Positions 17,723-27,101 of a stretch of 64,000 nucleotides of DNA are shown here, one piece after another; the stretch's first letter is position 1; each line of letters opens with the position of its first letter. This DNA is from Vibrio injensis. GTDB lineage: Bacteria; Pseudomonadota; Gammaproteobacteria; Enterobacterales; Vibrionaceae. The stretch is from NCBI RefSeq assembly GCF_001895205.1, contig NZ_BDJF01000027.1, positions 1-64,000 of the forward strand. The letters are read 5' to 3'. Position numbers and translations under genes: made by a program. The notes below the pieces were generated by a model that made no database searches, was not told the DNA's origin, and worked only from the letters and a program-made list of their open reading frames with translations.

Positions 17723-19378
17723 ATGATGAAAAAAACACTCTTAGCAGTCGCTTTAAGCAGCAGTTTGCTTAGTGCGACAAGCATTGCCAATGATCTTTCA
17801 TTGGGCATTACTCAATTCCCAAGTAACTTACATCCTGTGATTGATTCAATGACAGCCAATTCGCTGATTATGGGGACCGCCTTTCGTGATATGGTCGCTT
17901 ACAACCATGATTGGCAAAGTTTCTGTATGTTATGTACAGAAACCCCTTCTTTGGATAATGGACGTGCGCAAAAATACACCAGAGAAGATGGTACACTCGG
18001 TATTAAACTCACCGTTGAGCTCAAAGACGATTTATATTGGGGAGATGGTACCCCCATCACCACCAAAGATGTGCTCCTTTCTCATGCCGTTCTGACCGAT
18101 CCTAATGTCAAAGGCATTCCCGGTTTAGAAAGCAACCGAATCATGGAGAAAGTGGTGGCTTTGGATGACAAGACCTTCGAGGTCTATCTTAATAAAGCGC
18201 ACTTTAAGTACCGTGATTATGTTCCGTCTGTGCTCCCTGCGCACCTAGAAGAAGCGATCTATCGCGAAGATCCAACGACGTATGATCGCCGAACGCTGTA
18301 CGTTACCCAGCCTACTCATCCTGGTTTATACAATGGTCCTTTTCGTATCACACAAATTTCACAAGGTAGCTTTATCACCTTAGAGCGTAACTCGCATTGG
18401 AAAGGTCAAGCGCCGGATTTTAATCGCCTGATCTTTAAAGTCGTCGAAAACACGGCAGCACTTGAGGCGCATTTGTTATCAGGCTCTGTCGACTACATTC
18501 CGGGTGAACTGGGCTTTTCGATTGAACAAGCCTTACAATTTGAGAAGCGTCACGCGAATCGCTTTACGGTCGAATACGCTCCAGGACTACTCTACGAACA
18601 TCTTGATACTCAAATGGATAATCCGCATCTCGCCATTCGTGAAGTACGTCAGGCGCTGATGTACGGCATGAACCGAGAAGAGTTGGTCAATCGTCTATTT
18701 GAAGGACGTCAACCCGTTGCTCACAGTAACGTTCATCCACTCGATGTCACTTTCTTTGATGGGGTACATCAATACCAATACGATCCGGTCAAAGCTCGCC
18801 AATTGCTTGAAAAAGCCGGCTACACGCTGCGCAACAATGTCATGGTTGATAAAGAAGGTCGTCCACTCCAGTTAGAATTAATGACTACCGCCGGTAACCG
18901 CTCTCGTGAATTGGTTCAGCAAGTATTGCAGTCACAATGGCGACAAATTGGGGTACGCGTACAAATTAATAACCAACCCGCTCGCGTCTTCTTTGGTGAA
19001 ACGCTTAATCAACGTAAACATCAAGCACTCGCAATGTTTGCTTGGGCGTCAGCACCAGAAAGCCCACCATTAACTACGCTTCATTCAGCGCAAATTCCAT
19101 CAGCACAAAATAGCTGGGCTGGACAAAACTACATCGGTTATAGCAACCCTGAGATGGATGCGTTACTCGAAAAAATTGAAGTGGAGCTCGATGATGAAGC
19201 TCGCCATCAACTGTTCCACAAAATGCAGTCACTTTACGCTGAAGACTTACCGGCGTTACCTCTTTACTTCCGCTCTGATAGTTATGTGATGCCAAAGTGG
19301 CTAAAAGGCGTGCGCCCAACGGGTCATAAATACCCCTCTACCTTGTGGGTAGAAGAATGGCGTAAAGATGGGGCATAA
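17723..19378 (+). CDS. Periplasmic peptide-binding protein of an ABC importer (SBP family 5)
   Basis: The 551-residue protein has a signal peptide (MMKKTLLAVALSSSLLSATSIA, cut near residue 22) and the family 5 extracellular solute-binding fold. The typical stretch DDLYWGDGTPITTKDVLLSH and the VRQALMYGMNREELV region are visible. The frame is open from 17669, but ATG at 17723 has GGAG five bases upstream and starts directly at the signal peptide. It captures peptides, or another hydrophilic solute, in the periplasm for the transporter encoded downstream. The gene overlaps no other; the ATPase start follows four bases after the stop. Confidence 0.9.
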   Translation: MMKKTLLAVALSSSLLSATSIANDLSLGITQFPSNLHPVIDSMTANSLIMGTAFRDMVAYNHDWQSFCMLCTETPSLDNGRAQKYTREDGTLGIKLTVELKDDLYWGDGTPITTKDVLLSHAVLTDPNVKGIPGLESNRIMEKVVALDDKTFEVYLNKAHFKYRDYVPSVLPAHLEEAIYREDPTTYDRRTLYVTQPTHPGLYNGPFRITQISQGSFITLERNSHWKGQAPDFNRLIFKVVENTAALEAHLLSGSVDYIPGELGFSIEQALQFEKRHANRFTVEYAPGLLYEHLDTQMDNPHLAIREVRQALMYGMNREELVNRLFEGRQPVAHSNVHPLDVTFFDGVHQYQYDPVKARQLLEKAGYTLRNNVMVDKEGRPLQLELMTTAGNRSRELVQQVLQSQWRQIGVRVQINNQPARVFFGETLNQRKHQALAMFAWASAPESPPLTTLHSAQIPSAQNSWAGQNYIGYSNPEMDALLEKIEVELDDEARHQLFHKMQSLYAEDLPALPLYFRSDSYVMPKWLKGVRPTGHKYPSTLWVEEWRKDGA

Positions 19379-19382
19379 ACCA

Positions 19383-20348
19383 ATGAGCGAAGTATTATTA
19401 GATGTAAATCAATTGCGGGTGACCTTCCATGGTCACCCGGCCGTGCATGATATTAGTTATCGTATCCATGCTGGTGAGATTGTCGGTATTGTCGGTGAGT
19501 CTGGCTGTGGCAAAAGCCTAGCGTCTTTAACCCTAATGGGGCTGCAACCATCGATTATGCAGGCCTCTGGTTCGGTCACGTTTGCCGGACAAAATATCCT
19601 GACCAATACCGCTGAGCAATGGCAAAAACTACGCGGTGAAGGCATCGCGATGATCTTTCAAGAGCCAATGACCGCCTTAAATCCGGTGGTCACGGTTGGC
19701 GATCAAATTGCAGAAATGTTTCTTCTTCATCAAGGAGACAGCAAAGCACAAGCGCGACAAAAAGCGATTGAAATGCTGGAACAAGTGCATATCCCCGATC
19801 CACTACGTCGCGCCAAAGCTTATCCACATGAGCTGTCTGGTGGCATGCGTCAGCGGGTAATGATAGCCATGGCGCTCGCCTGTCGGCCTAAACTGATCAT
19901 TGCTGATGAACCAACCACCGCCCTCGATGTTACCGTACAAGCGCAGGTTTTAGACCTGCTTGAAGAGCTGCGAGAAACCACCGGCACCGCCATTCAATTT
20001 ATTAGCCACAATTTAGGTGTCGTCTCACAACTTGCCGATCGCGTCGTCGTGATGTACGCCGGTCGAGTGGTAGAAGAAGGAACCTCTGATCAATTGTTTA
20101 GCGATCCACAGCATCCTTACACCCAAGGACTACTCGCTACCCTACCGAGGATTGGCCACCGTCAAGCTCGTTTACCCGCGATTGCTGGGAGTGTTCCCCC
20201 GCTTGGGCAACGCAGTCTCGGCTGTCCATTTGTCGATCGTTGTCAGCAAGCGAAACCACTCTGCCACCAGCAGATGCCGGCAACACTCTCCCTTTCAAAC
20301 TCGCACAGCGTTGCGTGTCATCAAGTGGAGTTTGCCCATGCTAGTTAA
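19383..20348 (+). CDS. Peptide ABC transporter ATPase, DppD/OppD type
   Basis: The 321-residue ATPase has Walker A GESGCGKS (near residue 40), the signature LSGGMRQRV, Walker B LIIADEPTTALD, and the C-terminal oligopeptide/dipeptide extension with the Cys-rich block CPFVDRCQQAKPLC that binds an iron-sulfur cluster in DppD. The start MSEVLLDV at 19383 fits better than the upstream in-frame ATG at 19368, which would overlap the previous gene. It pairs with the next gene to drive import. It ends inside the start of that gene (11-bp overlap). Confidence 0.93.
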   Translation: MSEVLLDVNQLRVTFHGHPAVHDISYRIHAGEIVGIVGESGCGKSLASLTLMGLQPSIMQASGSVTFAGQNILTNTAEQWQKLRGEGIAMIFQEPMTALNPVVTVGDQIAEMFLLHQGDSKAQARQKAIEMLEQVHIPDPLRRAKAYPHELSGGMRQRVMIAMALACRPKLIIADEPTTALDVTVQAQVLDLLEELRETTGTAIQFISHNLGVVSQLADRVVVMYAGRVVEEGTSDQLFSDPQHPYTQGLLATLPRIGHRQARLPAIAGSVPPLGQRSLGCPFVDRCQQAKPLCHQQMPATLSLSNSHSVACHQVEFAHAS

Positions 20349-21363
20349 ACTCGATAATGTCAGCCAAGCGTATCCAATTGGCGACAGTGATTTTTTTGGA
20401 CGCCATCAGCAATATCTTCAGGCGGTGGATGATATTTCACTGCAGATTAGCAAAGGCGAAACCTTAGCGATTGTCGGCGAGTCTGGCTGTGGCAAATCCA
20501 CCTTAGGTCGAATGGTCTCACTGCTTGAAAAACCAAGTAGAGGCGAGGTGTACATCACTGGCCAACCGACCGCTAACTTAAGCAAAAAAGCCATGAAAGC
20601 GCTGCGTAAGCAACTTGGGCTGGTCTTTCAAGACCCTTATTCGGCGCTTAACCCTCGCATGACCATCTCACAACTGGTCTCTGAGCCATTAGAAGTCTAT
20701 GGTATGGGTAATCGTGAGCAGCAACGCGCTAAAGTATTAGAGGCATTATACTCGGTTGGCTTAAGTGAAGATGCACTCAACCGTTATCCCCATGAGTTTT
20801 CGGGCGGGCAACGCCAACGGATCTGTATCGCACGCGCATTGGTATTGGATCCGGAGCTGATCATTGCTGATGAGCCATTATCCGCGCTGGATGTCTCGGT
20901 ACAAAGCCAAGTGCTCAACTTATTTGTTGAGTTAAAAGAAACTCGCCAACTGTCCTTCTTTTTTATTAGTCACGATATGGCGGTCGTCGATCATCTGGCG
21001 GATACCGTTGTGGTGATGTATTTAGGGCGTATTGTCGAACAAGCGCCGCGCGAAGCTTTCTTTTCTGCTCCTGCTCATCCTTACAGCCAAGCTCTGCTTG
21101 CTGCCGTACCCGAGGTCGCTCTGGGGCGCAGACGTAAAGGCTTAGCGCTACAGGGGGATGTACCGAGTCCGATTAATCCGCCATCCGGATGCACCTTTCA
21201 TCCGCGTTGTGCTTTTGCTGATGAGGTATGCCGTCAGAAGAAACCCGCGATGCAAACACTCGCGCACGCCAAACATCAAGTCGCTTGTCACTATCCGCAA
21301 TTAGTGACCCGTTCTGATGCGGTAAAAAATGACGCTCATATTGCTGTTATGGAGGTTTCATGA
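20338..21363 (+). CDS. Peptide ABC transporter ATPase, DppF/OppF type
   Basis: The 341-residue ATPase has Walker A GESGCGKST, signature FSGGQRQRI, Walker B LIIADEPLSALD and the C-terminal oligopeptide-transporter block with CTFHPRCAFADEVC. The frame is open from 20152, but that would bury the first 62 residues in the preceding gene. ATG at 20338, 11 bp before the previous stop, gives the family N-terminus MLVKLDNVSQAYPIG. The tight overlap implies translational coupling. The stop overlaps the next start (ATGA). Confidence 0.93.
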   Translation: MLVKLDNVSQAYPIGDSDFFGRHQQYLQAVDDISLQISKGETLAIVGESGCGKSTLGRMVSLLEKPSRGEVYITGQPTANLSKKAMKALRKQLGLVFQDPYSALNPRMTISQLVSEPLEVYGMGNREQQRAKVLEALYSVGLSEDALNRYPHEFSGGQRQRICIARALVLDPELIIADEPLSALDVSVQSQVLNLFVELKETRQLSFFFISHDMAVVDHLADTVVVMYLGRIVEQAPREAFFSAPAHPYSQALLAAVPEVALGRRRKGLALQGDVPSPINPPSGCTFHPRCAFADEVCRQKKPAMQTLAHAKHQVACHYPQLVTRSDAVKNDAHIAVMEVS

Positions 21364-22328
21364 AAACCTATTTAGCTCATCGTTTTATTCAAAGCCTATT
21401 GGTTTTGCTGTTTGTTTCCTTCGTTTCTTACAGTCTTATTGGCCTGATGCCGGGCGACCCGATTGATTTGATGTTTGAATCCGATCCGACCATGACACCT
21501 GCCGATGTGGCAAGAATGAAAGCATTATACGGATTAGATCAACCGCTCATCACTCGTTATTGGCACTGGCTAACTTCCGCTTTGCAAGGAGATTTCGGTT
21601 ATTCAAGACTCTATTCGCAACCGGCGATCGATGTCTTGATCCCAGCGGTGATCAATACCTTAAAATTAGTCGGCTTCGCGACTTTCTTCTCTTTAGCGAT
21701 TGCTATTCCCGTCGGTATTATTGCCGCGTTAAAACACCGTAGCTGGGCGGATTATTTAATTAGCTTTGCTGCGTTTGTCGGCTTTTCTACCCCTGCATTT
21801 TGGCTAGCCTTAATGCTTATTTTACTCTTCTCTGTCACCTTGGGCTGGTTTCCGGCTGGCGGAACGGGACAAGCTGAAGGGGGTGGGTTTTGGTTAACCG
21901 CTAAACATATGGTACTCCCGACGATCACGTTAACCGTGTTAAACGTTGCTAGCCACTCACGTTACGTACGTGGCACCATGCTGGAAGTGATGCGCCAAGA
22001 TTATATTCGTACCGCTAAAGCTAAAGGGGCAGATAATAAACGGGTGGTGATTCATCATGCCCTACGTAATGCGATGATCCCACTCGTCACTATCGTTGCC
22101 CTTGATATTGGCTTTATGCTCTCTGGAGCCTTAATTACCGAAACGATTTTTGCTTGGCCGGGGATGGGAAAACTGATTTTTGATGCCATTATGGGGAATG
22201 ATTACAATCTGGCGTTGCTCGGCTTAATGGTGATTACCTTTACCGCATTATTGGGTAACTTAGTGGCCGATTTACTGTACGCAAAATTGGATCCGCGTAT
22301 TTCTCTAAGCCGAGGAGCGACATCATGA
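21360..22328 (+). CDS. Peptide ABC transporter permease, DppB type
   Basis: The 322-residue inner-membrane protein has an N-terminal transmembrane helix (about 9-29), the long periplasmic stretch with GDPIDLMFESDPTMTP, and the BPD transport core with the EAA-like loop (YIRTAKAKGADNKRVVIHHALRNA). Six transmembrane segments are expected. It forms the membrane channel with the next gene product. It overlaps both neighbours by four bases, showing one transcript. Confidence 0.93.
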   Translation: MKTYLAHRFIQSLLVLLFVSFVSYSLIGLMPGDPIDLMFESDPTMTPADVARMKALYGLDQPLITRYWHWLTSALQGDFGYSRLYSQPAIDVLIPAVINTLKLVGFATFFSLAIAIPVGIIAALKHRSWADYLISFAAFVGFSTPAFWLALMLILLFSVTLGWFPAGGTGQAEGGGFWLTAKHMVLPTITLTVLNVASHSRYVRGTMLEVMRQDYIRTAKAKGADNKRVVIHHALRNAMIPLVTIVALDIGFMLSGALITETIFAWPGMGKLIFDAIMGNDYNLALLGLMVITFTALLGNLVADLLYAKLDPRISLSRGATS

Positions 22329-23278
22329 GTCAAGGAACAACGACGATGAGTTCGAATGTTGTGCTTCCTGAGCAGCCAAAAGCTCAGCCAAGTGTTTCAC
22401 CTTGGCGTTTAGTCTGGAACCGATTTAAGCGCCATAAAGCCGGTGTGGTCAGTGCCATTTTTGTTGTGCTGCTGGTGATCCTATGTTTCTCTGCCTCTTT
22501 GATTGCGCGTTGGATGGGACATGACCCGTTTGACGTCAATTTCTTTGCTCGCTTAGAACCAGCGAGCAGTACCCATTGGTTAGGAACCGATGAGCTGGGC
22601 CGTGATGTTTTTTTACGTCTCTTATATGGTGGACAAATCTCATTAATGGTTGGCGCAGTGGCGGCATTTGCCACAGCGATTATCGGTAGCTTGATTGGTG
22701 TTTGTGCCGGATATTTTGGTGGAAAAATCGATGCTATTTTAATGCGCATTGCCGATTTCACCCTCTCACTGCCTACCTTACCATTGATGATTGTACTTGC
22801 CGCCGTGGACTTACGTAAGTTAGGTCTACCCGATGAATGGGTGCAAGGCGATACCATTAGCCTGTTACGGATCATTGTGATTGTCGCTCTCTTCGGTTGG
22901 CCGACTACTGCACGCTTGGTGCGTTCTGGCACCTTATCAGTTCGTGAACGTGAATATGTCAAAGCCGCGGTCGGTTATGGCGCTTCTTCCGCTCGCATCA
23001 TCCGTAAACACGTATTGCCGAATGTGCTATCACCGGTGATCATTTCGACCACCATGGCCTTAGGTGGCGTCATCTTGCTTGAGAGTGCTTTATCTTTCCT
23101 TGGCTTAGGTATTCAGCCGCCCCTGCCTTCATGGGGTAATATGTTGCAAAATGCCCAAGAAATGATTTGGCAATCCCCAGGGCTGGCGATTTATCCTGGA
23201 GTGGCTATCTTATTCACCGTCATGGCGTTTAACTTTCTGGGCGATGCGCTACAAGATGCGTTAGATCCTAAAGCTTAA
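22325..23278 (+). CDS. Peptide ABC transporter permease, DppC type
   Basis: The 317-residue partner permease has an OppC/DppC N-terminal segment with a first helix at about 41-61 (VVSAIFVVLLVILCFSASLI), the HWLGTDELGRDVFLRLLYGG signature and the EAA loop (EYVKAAVGYGASSARIIRKH). It is the last gene of a five-gene operon whose order is binding protein, two ATPases, two permeases, unlike the usual binding protein, permeases, ATPases order of opp and dpp. A strong terminator follows. An antisense frame at 22384-22962 is a shadow. Confidence 0.93.
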   Translation: MSQGTTTMSSNVVLPEQPKAQPSVSPWRLVWNRFKRHKAGVVSAIFVVLLVILCFSASLIARWMGHDPFDVNFFARLEPASSTHWLGTDELGRDVFLRLLYGGQISLMVGAVAAFATAIIGSLIGVCAGYFGGKIDAILMRIADFTLSLPTLPLMIVLAAVDLRKLGLPDEWVQGDTISLLRIIVIVALFGWPTTARLVRSGTLSVREREYVKAAVGYGASSARIIRKHVLPNVLSPVIISTTMALGGVILLESALSFLGLGIQPPLPSWGNMLQNAQEMIWQSPGLAIYPGVAILFTVMAFNFLGDALQDALDPKA

Positions 23279-23306
23279 ACGCTCATACTTTATTAAGGTC
23301 ATTCAC

Positions 23307-23338
23307 GCCGCCCTGTATTCGAGGGCGGCTTTTTTTTT
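23307..23338 (+). terminator. Terminator of the peptide ABC operon
   Basis: An eight-bp GC-rich stem (23307-23314 with 23322-23329) is followed by nine T. It lies 28 bp after the last permease gene and is a textbook intrinsic terminator. Confidence 0.9.
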
Positions 23339-23498
23339 CAGTCATGTTAATCTTAAGACGGCTTGATACAAAACCAATGATAGTGAGAAAAAACAAGCAC
23401 ACTATTTTTCCTTATCCCGCTTGAAGTCCGTATTTTTTGCCTTATTTATATGGGTAAGCCACCTACATTGACTGTTAAACGTATTAACGGGGGTAACG

Positions 23499-23711
23499 AT
23501 GAATACCTTGCCCAATATCCATTTACAAATCTCGGAAACTGCTTCGGGAGCAGCAAGTCCAAATTGGCCTGCGGTGATGGCTTTTCCTCAACACAGCCAA
23601 GATACTCTTTTTTTACCGCCACCAAAACGGGTGGTTATTTTAATACCCGAACTGTGGTTATGGCTGGACGTCATGAAACTCGCCAACCTTTGGAAACCGA
23701 CGATTCATTAA
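23499..23711 (+). CDS. Possible small protein of unknown function
   Basis: A 70-residue frame starts with ATG five bases after GGGGG, a usable ribosome binding site. The product is neutral and Pro-rich in its middle, with a hydrophobic stretch at about 45-60 (VVILIPELWLWLDVMKLANL). It sits alone between the ABC operon terminator and the convergent ectoine operon. No family is recognised. A longer frame at 23450-23764 overlaps it in another phase, and at most one of the two is real. Confidence 0.35.
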   Translation: MNTLPNIHLQISETASGAASPNWPAVMAFPQHSQDTLFLPPPKRVVILIPELWLWLDVMKLANLWKPTIH

Positions 23712-23827
23712 TCGTCCAAATTGACGAACCGCTACCTCTATGTACGATTAACAATCAAGCTTGATTTGTTCAACCCAACGGTTAAGGGGCAAGAGATTGA
23801 TTGAACAACACCGCAATAAAATACGAA

Positions 23828-23858
23828 ACCGCTACAAGGTCATCAGCTCTGTAGCGGT
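23828..23858 (-). terminator. Probable terminator of the ectoine operon
   Basis: A nine-bp perfect stem (23828-23836 with 23850-23858) lies 43 bp past the aspartokinase stop. On the minus strand it runs into a T-rich stretch (TTTCGTATTTTATTG). Confidence 0.6.
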
Positions 23859-23901
23859 CGAATGGTAGCAGTTGAATGGCTAAAGTTCGTGGATAAACGG
23901 C

Positions 23902-25332
23902 CTAAGCCGCTTTTACTTTGTCGTCCGTTTTCACACTGGTATTTTGGCTAATTAGAGCTTGGTGTAAAGCGCAAATTGCACTGTTATAATCACCATCTTC
24001 CACCACAAATTGCACATTAACATTGCGCATCGATGAGTGAGCAGCCATCGGGTTGACCCCCGCTTCCATTAAAGACTGCATGCCTTTACCGAGCGCGAGG
24101 TTAGTATTAATCGAGGCTCCAATCGCCGAGATTAACGCAACCATTTTTCCTGAAATCGACGCATTCGGATAACGCTTCTCTGCTTTATACAGGACATGAT
24201 TCAAGTTATCGCTCGTGCCACTCAAGAAGTAAGTCATTGAATTTGCGTTCATTTCTTTACCAACTAAATGGACTTTCGCTTCAGCAATGATTTCCATCAG
24301 TTCATAGCTGGCATTATCAACATTACCCACCATGCTTTGATCAAACATATGTAAGGCGAACACTTTGTTGCGCCCAGCAATGATCTCGACTTTATTGGCT
24401 TCTGGTTGATGATGATTTGAAATCAGCGTACCAGGATGATCCGGTTCAAAGGTATTTTTGACTCGAAGTTCAATGCCTTTTTTACGTAATCCAGCCGCGG
24501 CGTTAGGATGAATCGCTTCCATACCCAAATTAGCCAACTGATCGGCTACATCAAAATTCGTCAGTCCCAGCGGACGAACTTTCTCCGGCCCGACGACTCT
24601 AGGGTCTGCGGAGCTAAGATGATATTCTTTATGAATGATCGCTTGAGAGGCGTCGGTTAAGACAGCTATTCGGCTAAAAGTCATTTCGCTGTAGCCGCGA
24701 TCGTAACTCTTCATCAAGCCTTGGTCGCAATAAGCGTAACCGGTAACAATGGGTAACTCTCGCGTCACATCAATATCAGCAAAGGCACGTTCAATCACCT
24801 CATCCAACTGGCCACGCGTTTGTTCACTCCAACCCGATAAATCGACAAACCGAGCATTAATGCCCAACGTTTTCAATTTAAGCGTGGTGTTATAAGCACT
24901 GTGCGCTTCGCCAATAGAAGAGAGGAACTCTCTAATTTGTGGTAAATAATGACGCAGTGAAAACTGACCATATTGGCAGGTTTCTAAAATGTTGTTGACG
25001 CAATTGACCGCTTCAGAGAGACGAGAGCGAATAAACTTATCGGCGCGAATTCGACTCATGGGATCGGCAAACAGATTTTCGTTGATCATCAACATCCGTT
25101 GTTCAAGCTCGTATATCGCGTCTTGCCAGTGTTCATCACGCTTAGCAATCATTTGATAAATACCCGGTTTCCCGGTGCGTTTACACTCTAAAAGTGCATC
25201 GGTCATCCCTGAATAAGCCGATACCACAAACACTCGTCCATACGGGTTAGTCGGCTTTAAAAAAATATTGTCCAGTACAGCATCAAACGCCGACATGGAA
25301 GTACCACCGATTTTTTCTACGGTGTAAGACAT
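23902..25332 (-). CDS. ask: Ectoine-pathway aspartate kinase (Ask_Ect)
   Basis: The 476-residue aspartokinase starts MSYTVEKIGGTSMSAFDAV, the kinase nucleotide-binding loop, and has an ACT-domain C-terminus. The start at 25332 has AAGGAG six bases upstream; the frame open to 25404 is not needed. It phosphorylates aspartate at the head of the pathway to aspartate semialdehyde, which EctB uses. Being last in the ect operon, it is the isoform family (Ask_Ect) thought to escape the feedback inhibition of housekeeping aspartokinases, so flux can continue under salt stress. No asd gene is in the cluster. Confidence 0.93.
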   Translation of the reverse strand: MSYTVEKIGGTSMSAFDAVLDNIFLKPTNPYGRVFVVSAYSGMTDALLECKRTGKPGIYQMIAKRDEHWQDAIYELEQRMLMINENLFADPMSRIRADKFIRSRLSEAVNCVNNILETCQYGQFSLRHYLPQIREFLSSIGEAHSAYNTTLKLKTLGINARFVDLSGWSEQTRGQLDEVIERAFADIDVTRELPIVTGYAYCDQGLMKSYDRGYSEMTFSRIAVLTDASQAIIHKEYHLSSADPRVVGPEKVRPLGLTNFDVADQLANLGMEAIHPNAAAGLRKKGIELRVKNTFEPDHPGTLISNHHQPEANKVEIIAGRNKVFALHMFDQSMVGNVDNASYELMEIIAEAKVHLVGKEMNANSMTYFLSGTSDNLNHVLYKAEKRYPNASISGKMVALISAIGASINTNLALGKGMQSLMEAGVNPMAAHSSMRNVNVQFVVEDGDYNSAICALHQALISQNTSVKTDDKVKAA

Positions 25333-25428
25333 AAGGTCTCCTTGTATTGAATATCGGTTAGGTGAGTAAGCAGCGTAATAGACTTTGATTCGTTCAACAT
25401 CCATTTACACTGCTTATGGTCAGTGGAT

Positions 25429-25815
25429 TCACTCAACGATGGGATAAACACCATCTTTATCATGAACTTCCGCTCCCGTTATCGGAGGATTGAATACGCA
25501 TGCCATCACCATATCGGCCTCTTTATGGGCTCGTAGATAATGCTCATCATGCTTATCCAAAATATACAGAGTACCCAGTTTAATGGGATAAGTTTCACCG
25601 CCAACAACTTCTATCTCCCCTTCACCCGACATGCAATACACCGATTCCAGATGATTTTTGTAGTGTATGTGGGTCTCAGTATTTTGATAAATCGTCGTGA
25701 TGTGAAACGAGAATCCCATATTATCGTCTTTGAGCAACATGCGAACACTTTCCCACGTTTCGGCGACGACGCGACGTTCACTTTGTTGGCATTCTTGTAA
25801 TGTTCTAACAATCAT
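25429..25815 (-). CDS. ectC: L-ectoine synthase
   Basis: The 128-residue cupin has the EctC length and sequence ([16 protein letters not shown] start, and [21 protein letters not shown] metal-binding region). It cyclises N-γ-acetyl-diaminobutyrate to ectoine. It lies nine bp after ectB and 96 bp before ask. No ectD hydroxylase is adjacent, so ectoine, not hydroxyectoine, is the expected product. Confidence 0.96.
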   Translation of the reverse strand: MIVRTLQECQQSERRVVAETWESVRMLLKDDNMGFSFHITTIYQNTETHIHYKNHLESVYCMSGEGEIEVVGGETYPIKLGTLYILDKHDEHYLRAHKEADMVMACVFNPPITGAEVHDKDGVYPIVE

Positions 25816-25824
25816 GATCTTTCC

Positions 25825-27090
25825 TTAGGATGCTTTTTGAATAAACTGCGGAGCGACGTTTTCCACCGCTTGCTGGAAAATCGTTAAGCCTTGCTCCAGT
25901 TCATTTTCACTGATCGTCAAGGGGCAGAAAAACTTCACCACTTCGTCTTGTGGCCCTGCGGTTTCAATCACCATGCCTAAACGAAAACACTCACGAGCGA
26001 TCGTGTTAGAAATCTCACCATCTTGACATTCAATACCTTGCATCAATCCACGCCCTTTCAAACGCGTAAATAAACTTGGAAAACGACGAATGGTCTGCTG
26101 AATCGTATGGGTGACTTGTTCAGCTCGGGCTTTAATGTGCTGTTGAAAATCATCATTAGCCCAATAGGTTTGTAATGCTTTCGCCGCCGTCACAAAGGCG
26201 TGATTATTACCACGGAAGGTACCGTTATGCTCGCCGGGCTTCCAAACATCTAACTCTGGTTTAAACAGCACAACGGCGAGCGGTAAACCATAACCACCAA
26301 TCGATTTTGATAACGTCACAATATCGGGTTTGATCCCAGCTGGTTCAAAGCTAAAGAAGCTTCCCGTACGTCCACAACCCGCCTGAATGTCATCGACAAT
26401 CATCAGTACACCGTGCGCTCGACAAATTTTACTCAGCTTTTGTAACCAAGGATAAGAGGCTGCGTTTAACCCCCCTTCACCTTGTACGGTTTCCAATAGC
26501 ACAGCTGCGGGTTTATCCAAACCAGAAGAAGGATCGCCAAGCATAGTCTCAAACAACGCTAGGCCATCGATATCGGCATAACCGTCGTAAGGGATACGAG
26601 TCACCCCTGATAGCCCCATACCAGCACCGCCACGGTGGTGTTGATTCCCTGTGGCGGCTAAAGCGCCATAAGTACAGCCATGAAAGCCATTAGTGAAAGC
26701 CACAATATTGGTCCGGCCGGTTACTTTACGCGCCAGTTTCATCGCTGCCTCAACGGCATTCGTCCCCGTTGGTCCGGTAAACTGCACTTTGTAATCAAGC
26801 TGGCGCGGCTCAAAAATGTAAGTTTGCAGCGCATGTAAAAAATCAGCTTTCGCTTCTGAGTGCATATCCAAACCGTGGGTAATACCGTCTTTATCAATGT
26901 ACTCAAGCAATGCCTGTTTAAAAATGGCGTTATTATGGCCGTAATTTAACGAGCCTGCGCCCGCTAAGAAATCTAAGTAGGCATCACCATCTTGGGTATA
27001 CAACCAGCTTCCTTTTGCTGTCGAGAAAACAACAGGAAAATTATTGGCATAAGATTGAACGTTTGATTCTTTCTTTTTGAAGATATCCAT
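25825..27090 (-). CDS. ectB: Diaminobutyrate-2-oxoglutarate transaminase
   Basis: The 421-residue class III aminotransferase has the PLP lysine K262 in TLSKSIGGYGLP, and D233-D234 in IVDDIQAGCGRTG, which contact the cofactor. It converts aspartate semialdehyde with glutamate to 2,4-diaminobutyrate, the first dedicated ectoine step. It is 11 bp after ectA and nine bp before ectC, the standard ectABC order. The start MDIFKKKESNVQSYA matches the family. Confidence 0.97.
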   Translation of the reverse strand: MDIFKKKESNVQSYANNFPVVFSTAKGSWLYTQDGDAYLDFLAGAGSLNYGHNNAIFKQALLEYIDKDGITHGLDMHSEAKADFLHALQTYIFEPRQLDYKVQFTGPTGTNAVEAAMKLARKVTGRTNIVAFTNGFHGCTYGALAATGNQHHRGGAGMGLSGVTRIPYDGYADIDGLALFETMLGDPSSGLDKPAAVLLETVQGEGGLNAASYPWLQKLSKICRAHGVLMIVDDIQAGCGRTGSFFSFEPAGIKPDIVTLSKSIGGYGLPLAVVLFKPELDVWKPGEHNGTFRGNNHAFVTAAKALQTYWANDDFQQHIKARAEQVTHTIQQTIRRFPSLFTRLKGRGLMQGIECQDGEISNTIARECFRLGMVIETAGPQDEVVKFFCPLTISENELEQGLTIFQQAVENVAPQFIQKAS

Positions 27091-27101
27091 AACGATGGGA
27101 T

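Noticed and set aside
22384..22962. 192-residue antisense frame over the DppC-type permease gene
   Set aside because: It is a shadow of a clear permease gene; the product is Ser/Lys/Arg-rich with no domain.
23450..23764. 104-residue frame on the plus strand
   Set aside because: It overlaps a better-started 70-residue frame in another phase and has no visible domain or ribosome binding site; kept only as an alternative.
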